DNA from: Tianweitania sediminis
GTDB lineage: Bacteria > Pseudomonadota > Alphaproteobacteria > Rhizobiales > Rhizobiaceae
Assembly: GCF_017813335.1 (NCBI RefSeq)
Contig: NZ_JAGIYY010000002.1
Location: 665,151-729,150, forward strand
Reading direction: 5' to 3'
DNA: 64,000 nucleotides
Shown: positions 60,731-64,000 of the stretch, piece after piece
Position numbering within the stretch: the first letter of the stretch is position 1
Layout of the letters: each line of letters opens with the position of its first letter
The notes under the pieces: model-generated
What the model was told of the DNA's origin: nothing
The model's input: the letters and a program-made list of their open reading frames with translations, nothing else
Database searches by the model: none
Position numbers and translations under genes: made by a program

Positions 60731-61288
60731 ATGTTGGACAAGAGCCCGGACGCATTTCGCACCATCAGCGAGGTTGCGGAAGATCTCGATCTGCCTCAGC
60801 ACGTCCTGCGTTTCTGGGAAACCCGCTTCACTCAGATCAAGCCGCTGAAGCGAGGCGGTGGCCGGCGCTATTACCGACCCAACGACATCGACCTGATCAA
60901 GGGCATTCGCTACATGCTCTACGATCAGGGCTACACCATCAAGGGTGTGCAGAAGCTGTTGCGCGAAAACGGCAACCAGTTCCTGATGGCGATCGGAACC
61001 GGCGACCTGTCGGCCGCGGAAGCCCTGGCGCAGCGCAAGCAGGCGGCCGCCGAACCGTCGGCGTCTGCCGACCACGCAGCCTCCCCCTCGCGGCCGGTCG
61101 ATGAAGAAATGCTGGTTGGCGAGCCTAAGGTAAAGCCGAACCGTCGCTTTTTCGGCATCGGCAAGGCCGAGGAAGAGGGTCCGGTTTCACCGGGGCAGGG
61201 CAAGCTTTCGCGTGACAACCGGGCACTGCTTCAGGAGGCCCTGTTTGATCTTCTGGAATGCAAGCGCCTGCTGGACCAGGTCCGCTGA
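60731..61288 (+). CDS. MerR-family transcriptional regulator
   Basis: A 185-residue protein. The N-terminal winged-helix (about 8-75) reads [20 protein letters not shown] with [18 protein letters not shown]. The C-terminal part is low-complexity (alanine, proline) and then helical ([16 protein letters not shown]), without metal-binding cysteines. It lies downstream of ihfA as in many alphaproteobacteria. The target is unknown. Confidence 0.85.
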   Translation: MLDKSPDAFRTISEVAEDLDLPQHVLRFWETRFTQIKPLKRGGGRRYYRPNDIDLIKGIRYMLYDQGYTIKGVQKLLRENGNQFLMAIGTGDLSAAEALAQRKQAAAEPSASADHAASPSRPVDEEMLVGEPKVKPNRRFFGIGKAEEEGPVSPGQGKLSRDNRALLQEALFDLLECKRLLDQVR

Positions 61289-61296
61289 GGTAAGTC

Positions 61297-61515
61297 TCAG
61301 CCGTCGTTGGCGGCGCTCAGATCTTCCGGCCGCAGCCCTTCGTCGCCACCTGCCGGTGACAACAATCCCTCGTTGAACGCCCACTGCCGCAAAGCCTGAA
61401 TGGCGGCTTCCGCCTGGTTGGAGCCGAGGTCGCGTTGAGCCGCATAGCGGTTGATCGCGGTCACGAGATCGGGGGGAAGGGAGAGGGTGAGGCTGGTGTT
61501 TTCGGTCACGGTCAT
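61297..61515 (-). CDS. small ribbon-helix-helix-like protein
   Basis: A 72-residue protein with a strand-helix-helix pattern (LTLSLPPDLVTAINRYAAQR, then a second helix AEAAIQALRQWAF) typical of Arc/MetJ-like DNA-binding proteins. No partner toxin is adjacent. Start unsure: ATG 61515 abuts AAAGG, GTG 61509 has better spacing, GTG 61530 is also open. Convergent with the MerR gene, 8 bases away. Confidence 0.6.
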   Translation of the reverse strand: MTVTENTSLTLSLPPDLVTAINRYAAQRDLGSNQAEAAIQALRQWAFNEGLLSPAGGDEGLRPEDLSAANDG

Positions 61516-61530
61516 CCTTTCAGGCGTCAC

Positions 61531-61808
61531 ATCCTAGACGCCTGAGCCCGTGTTTGAGTTCCCGATGCAATCGCAGGCCCCGGCGGCTCAATGGTCGGAG
61601 CGGCGGGATTCGAACCCACGACCCCTTGACCCCCAGTCTAATTAACGCGGTTTTATAGCCAATCCTGTGGTTGCACGAGAGATGGTAAGATTATGATAAC
61701 AGATTGACGAAACTTATGTTTTCCAACGCTGGGAAACTGGTGGCCGCTTGCCTCGGTTGAGCCGTTTGCCTATATGTTGGCTACAATACGGCTACAAATG
61801 AGGGTGGG
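61531..61808. other. attachment-site and regulatory region ahead of the integrase
   Basis: No gene is visible apart from the tRNA-Pro fragment at 61592-61638. The part after 61639 is clearly AT-richer than the flanks, marking element DNA. A TACAAT -10-like box lies at 61782-61787 with TTGAGC 19 bases before it, a slightly long spacing. Confidence 0.5.
61592..61638 (-). repeat. 3' fragment of tRNA-Pro(GGG), att site
   Basis: On the - strand these 47 bases read as the 3' part of a proline tRNA: anticodon loop CTGGGGG, stem TCAAG, T arm GTGGG-TTCGAAT-CCCGC, acceptor CGCTCCG, then A and CCA. Left of the loop only GA of the stem matches; the expected D arm and 5' acceptor are missing and AT-rich DNA follows. 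It is the displaced end left by integration; the intact gene should lie at the far end of the element. Confidence 0.8.
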
Positions 61809-61818
61809 GTGGCTACAA
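61779..61818 (+). repeat. three GGCTACAA direct repeats over the integrase start
   Basis: GGCTACAA occurs at 61779-61786, 61790-61797 and 61811-61818, with start-to-start distances of 11 and 21 bases, close to one and two helical turns. The first covers the TACAAT box and the last lies across the GTG start codon. Confidence 0.6.
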
Positions 61819-63074
61819 TCAAGATTACGGCTGCCGCCGTGGGGGAGGTAATGGCTTCGTCGAAGCCGAACCGAACGACGTTTTATTTCGACACGGATCT
61901 GGCCGGATTTGGCTTCTATCGAACCACCGCCGGCACAGGGACATTCTTCGTAGAAGTTAGGCCGATCGCGGGTGGCTCGAAGAAGCGCATCAAGCTTGGT
62001 CGCGTGGGGGCTCTAAAAGCAAACGAGGCACGCGAGGCCGCGCGACGAGCGATTGCGCATGCTGGGCTCGGGAGGGACCTTGCGAACGAGCGCTCGGTTG
62101 AGCGCGCCAGCATCACCGTTTACACGCTGGTTAACACCTACGTCGCAGAATTCGTGTCGGTGAACAAGAAGGCGTCGTCAGCAGCCTTCTATCGTACGAT
62201 CCTCACCAAACACATTGAGCCGCATATCGGCGCCACCAAAGCAGTGGCGCTCACCCGCGTGGATGTTCAACGTGCGCATGCGGCTATGTCGAAGACAGCG
62301 AGAATATCAGCAAATCGGGCAATGAAGTTGCTCGCTGCGGCATACGGCTGGGGCGCGCGGAACGGCTATGTGCCAGAGGGTCTTAATCCTGCGTCTGGGG
62401 TCGACCTGAACAAGGAGACAGGCCGCGAGCGCTTCTTAACCGCTGACGAGATGAAGCGTCTCGGCGAAGCGATGATCGAGGCTGAGACAGTCGGCCTTCC
62501 AGTCAACGCTGGAGAGTCCAAGCACGCTCCCAAAGGACAGCGCACTGTCATGCATCCTAGCGTCACCGGCGCCATTAGACTCATCATGTTGACCGGCTCC
62601 CGGCTCCGGGAGATCCTCCATGTCCGATGGTCCGAGGTCGATTTGGAACGCGGCTTGCTGTTCCTTCCGGATTCAAAAACGGGCCGCAAGACCGTAGTGC
62701 TCTCCGCGGCAGCGCTCGCCGTCCTAAGGGAGATGCCGCGAGTAGGGGTTTATGTGGTTGCAGGCGAGAGTGCAGGCGCGCCCGACGAGAAGCCGCGCGC
62801 TGACCTCAAGCGGCCCTGGACTGCCATCACAAAGCGCGCAAAGCTCGACGGACTGCGAATTCACGACCTCCGGCACAGTTTCGCCAGCGTAGGTGCTTGG
62901 TCCGGTCTCGGCTTGCCGGTGATTGGTAAGCTGCTCGGCCACGCCGACGTCACTACCACCCAACGTTACGCCCACATCGCCGACGAGGCAGCACGACGCG
63001 GAGCTGATGTCATAGCGAACCAGATCGCGGATGCGATTGGAGGACGGAATGGCGCCGCTCCCCAAATCGCTTAG
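61809..63074 (+). CDS. tyrosine-type site-specific integrase
   Basis: A 421-residue phage-type integrase with an N-terminal arm-binding domain (about 1-90, with FDTDLAGFGFYRTTAGTGTF), a core-binding SAM-like domain (about 105-190), and a catalytic domain with Arg in LTGSRLREILHVRW, Lys in DSKTGRKT, HDLRHSFAS, and LLGHADVTTTQRYAHI holding His and the Tyr nucleophile. GTG start; the repeated GGCTACAA overlaps it. It should catalyse insertion at the adjacent tRNA-Pro site. Confidence 0.93.
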   Translation: MATIKITAAAVGEVMASSKPNRTTFYFDTDLAGFGFYRTTAGTGTFFVEVRPIAGGSKKRIKLGRVGALKANEAREAARRAIAHAGLGRDLANERSVERASITVYTLVNTYVAEFVSVNKKASSAAFYRTILTKHIEPHIGATKAVALTRVDVQRAHAAMSKTARISANRAMKLLAAAYGWGARNGYVPEGLNPASGVDLNKETGRERFLTADEMKRLGEAMIEAETVGLPVNAGESKHAPKGQRTVMHPSVTGAIRLIMLTGSRLREILHVRWSEVDLERGLLFLPDSKTGRKTVVLSAAALAVLREMPRVGVYVVAGESAGAPDEKPRADLKRPWTAITKRAKLDGLRIHDLRHSFASVGAWSGLGLPVIGKLLGHADVTTTQRYAHIADEAARRGADVIANQIADAIGGRNGAAPQIA

Positions 63075-63423
63075 CCTTCAGGCGATCCGGATCCGAAGCG
63101 CACTGCTTGAGGATAGGGTCGAAGATGCCAAGACGATGATCGTCGAGATCCTTCGATCCGGCGCTGCTGACGCCGTGGTGCAGGGCATTGCGGCCGACCT
63201 TATCAAGCCACCGAAGCAATCGAGAGGACGTCGGAAGAGCCTGCCCAAGCACTGGCTGGAGATCGGCGAGGAATTTCATCATTTGCGCGATGAAGGCGTG
63301 CGCTATGAAGAGGTCCTCATTCTTCTGGCGGAGAAATATGGTCGTTCGGAAACGCACGTCCGCACGGCTGTAGCTACCTTTGATCGCGCAAAAGAAGATG
63401 CTGCCGCAGACCGCAATCAATAG
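63049..63423 (+). CDS. hypothetical protein with a putative HTH
   Basis: A 124-residue protein overlapping the integrase end by 26 bases. The C-terminal part (EEVLILLAEKYGRSETHVRT) looks like a helix-turn-helix and an earlier stretch is basic (KPPKQSRGRRKSLPKHW). It could be an element regulator; no family is recognised. GGAGG lies 5 bases before ATG 63049, better than ATG 63031. Confidence 0.6.
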   Translation: MAPLPKSLSLQAIRIRSALLEDRVEDAKTMIVEILRSGAADAVVQGIAADLIKPPKQSRGRRKSLPKHWLEIGEEFHHLRDEGVRYEEVLILLAEKYGRSETHVRTAVATFDRAKEDAAADRNQ

Positions 63424-63433
63424 CCTTTTGTTT

Positions 63434-63461
63434 GCCTAAGCGTCATAGGCGAAAACGCCTA
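63434..63461 (+). promoter_or_regulatory. alternating GCCTA/TAGGC half-sites (operator-like)
   Basis: GCCTA at 63434-63438, TAGGC at 63446-63450 and GCCTA at 63457-63461 alternate in orientation with 12- and 11-base steps. The last two extend to TAGGCG-AAAA-CGCCTA. They sit 36 bases ahead of the excisionase-like gene. Confidence 0.45.
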
Positions 63462-63496
63462 AAACTCCGTGCAATCCCAAGCATGGAGGTACTGGA

Positions 63497-63703
63497 ATGC
63501 CCAACCTGAGAGTAAAACAAGCCGCCGCCTATGTCGGCCTCTCGAAGTCGTACCTGGACAAAGCCCGCTGCTACGGCACAGGCCCGGTCTACGTGAAACT
63601 CGGAACCACCGTGATCTATCGCACCGAAGATTTGGATGCATGGGTGGCGGGTAATCGGCAGCCTGGAAACGATAACGCGGAGCGGGCGAGGGCGGCGGCA
63701 TGA
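63497..63703 (+). CDS. AlpA/excisionase-like HTH protein
   Basis: A 68-residue protein of the MerR-like excisionase fold: VKQAAAYVGLSKSYLDKARC is the helix-turn-helix and VYVKLGTTVIYRTEDLDAWV the wing and final helix. Such proteins act as excisionase or activate integrase expression. GGAGG is 8 bases before ATG 63497. The next gene starts on its stop (ATGA). Confidence 0.82.
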   Translation: MPNLRVKQAAAYVGLSKSYLDKARCYGTGPVYVKLGTTVIYRTEDLDAWVAGNRQPGNDNAERARAAA

Positions 63704-63877
63704 CCAGTGTGCCTGATGGACTCTACACTGCCGAAATCGTTCAGGCAGAACTCGTATCCGCTGAGCAATCATGTCGACCGTGGATGGTTCAGCTTCAGTA
63801 CCTAAAAATAGTCATGGAGATCACGGAGGGAGAGCACCTTCATCAGCGGTTTTCTGACAAGTTGTCATTGGACCCAG
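63700..63877 (+). pseudogene. phage-like protein cut by an IS3-family insertion
   Basis: The frame begins with ATG 63700 on the preceding stop. Its start (PDGLYTAEIVQAELVSAEQS, then LQYLKIVMEITEGEH) resembles the beta-barrel opening of DUF669-like phage proteins. About 59 native codons remain; the frame then enters insertion-sequence DNA and stops at 63909. The rest of the gene should lie beyond the IS. Confidence 0.6.
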
Positions 63878-64000
63878 TGACGTTGCCCCCGTGGATGCCT
63901 TCGGTTTGAACTGGACTCCGTCGACAGGAGACGGAGATGAAGAGAAGCCGGTTCACGGAAGACCAGATCATCGGTGTGCTGAAGGAGCACCAGGCGGGAA
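63878..64000 (+). mobile_element. IS3-family insertion sequence, left end
   Basis: Starts at about TGACGTTGCCCCC (63878), a typical-looking IS3 terminal repeat, and continues to an orfA with its own ribosome binding site. The exact end cannot be fixed without the other terminus. Confidence 0.65.
63937..64000 (+). CDS. IS3-family transposase OrfA (truncated by window edge)
   Basis: The visible residues MKRSRFTEDQIIGVLKEHQA match the N-terminal helix-turn-helix of IS407-group OrfA proteins. AGGAG lies 6 bases before ATG 63937. The gene continues past the window. Confidence 0.85.
   Translation, partial: MKRSRFTEDQIIGVLKEHQAG

Larger units (their letters stand above)
61592..64000 (+). mobile_element. 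integrative element at tRNA-Pro(GGG), left part
   Basis: The element begins at the tRNA fragment, continues with an integrase gene at once, then small regulator-like genes and a phage-like gene cut by an IS. The right end lies beyond the window, so size and cargo are unknown. Confidence 0.8.

Noticed and set aside
61592..61638. an intact tRNA-Pro(GGG) gene
   Set aside because: The 5' half is absent beyond the anticodon stem, so it cannot fold as a tRNA.

Overview
The window looks like chromosomal DNA of an alphaproteobacterium of the order Hyphomicrobiales (Rhizobiales). The supporting marks are an Omp25/RopB-type porin, metC beside aapJQMP, a DUF6163-like gene with the ldtR-ldtP pair, HdaA with an N-terminal clamp-binding motif, NDUFS4- and NDUFS6-like complex I subunits, a CBP3-type cytochrome bc1 chaperone, bpt, and the glyA-nrdR-ribD-ribE-ribH-nusB block. 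Genus and species cannot be fixed from the sequence alone. Genes are tightly packed, with many ATGA/GTGA start-stop overlaps and three convergent pairs whose stop codons overlap.

Layout. 1-6.2 kb: porin, glutathione S-transferase, an RNase T2 lipoprotein coupled to a secreted four-cysteine protein, rlmJ and a cytoplasmic molybdopterin oxidoreductase. 6.2-10.6 kb: purM-purN diverging from a CDP-alcohol phosphatidyltransferase, a PerM/AI-2E transporter and hdaA. 10.6-13.6 kb: a three-gene phosphorelay (CHASE3 kinase, single-domain receiver, receiver-HisKA_2 kinase). 13.65-14.5 kb: a 718-bp remnant island bounded by a 48-bp repeat of the 3' part of tRNA-Arg(TCT). 14.5-17.6 kb: complex I NDUFS4 subunit, cold-shock protein, GAF-EAL phosphodiesterase, small orphan genes and tRNA-Pro(TGG). 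17.6-25.9 kb: metC, a PAP2 phosphatase, aapJQMP, an FAD monooxygenase and an NDUFS6-like zinc-finger protein. 25.9-34.9 kb: ppk1-ppx, rnd, an MFS permease, aspS and a C15 peptidase.

34.9-47.9 kb: an exported protein of unknown function, parC, an AlkZ-like glycosylase, an EamA exporter, bpt, RDD and DUF423 membrane proteins, hemB, a 3-hydroxyisobutyryl-CoA hydrolase, DUF6163-like gene, ldtR, its L,D-transpeptidase, and a DUF305 protein. 48.1-56.3 kb: glyA, nrdR, ribD, ribE, ribH, nusB, an MFS permease and hppA. 56.3-61.5 kb: a BamE/OmlA lipoprotein, bc1 chaperone, DUF177, plsX, fabH, ihfA, a MerR regulator and a small ribbon-helix-helix protein.

From 61.59 kb to the right edge the DNA is an integrated element. 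It starts in the 3' part of a tRNA-Pro(GGG), carries a tyrosine integrase with repeat clusters around its start, two small genes with putative DNA-binding folds, and a phage-like gene cut by an IS3-family insertion whose orfA runs off the edge. The least ordinary parts are the two tRNA-linked elements (13.65-14.47 kb and 61.59-64 kb), including a small membrane-protein frame broken at a GA dinucleotide tract, the receiver-kinase relay, and the RNase T2 with a substituted catalytic glutamate.
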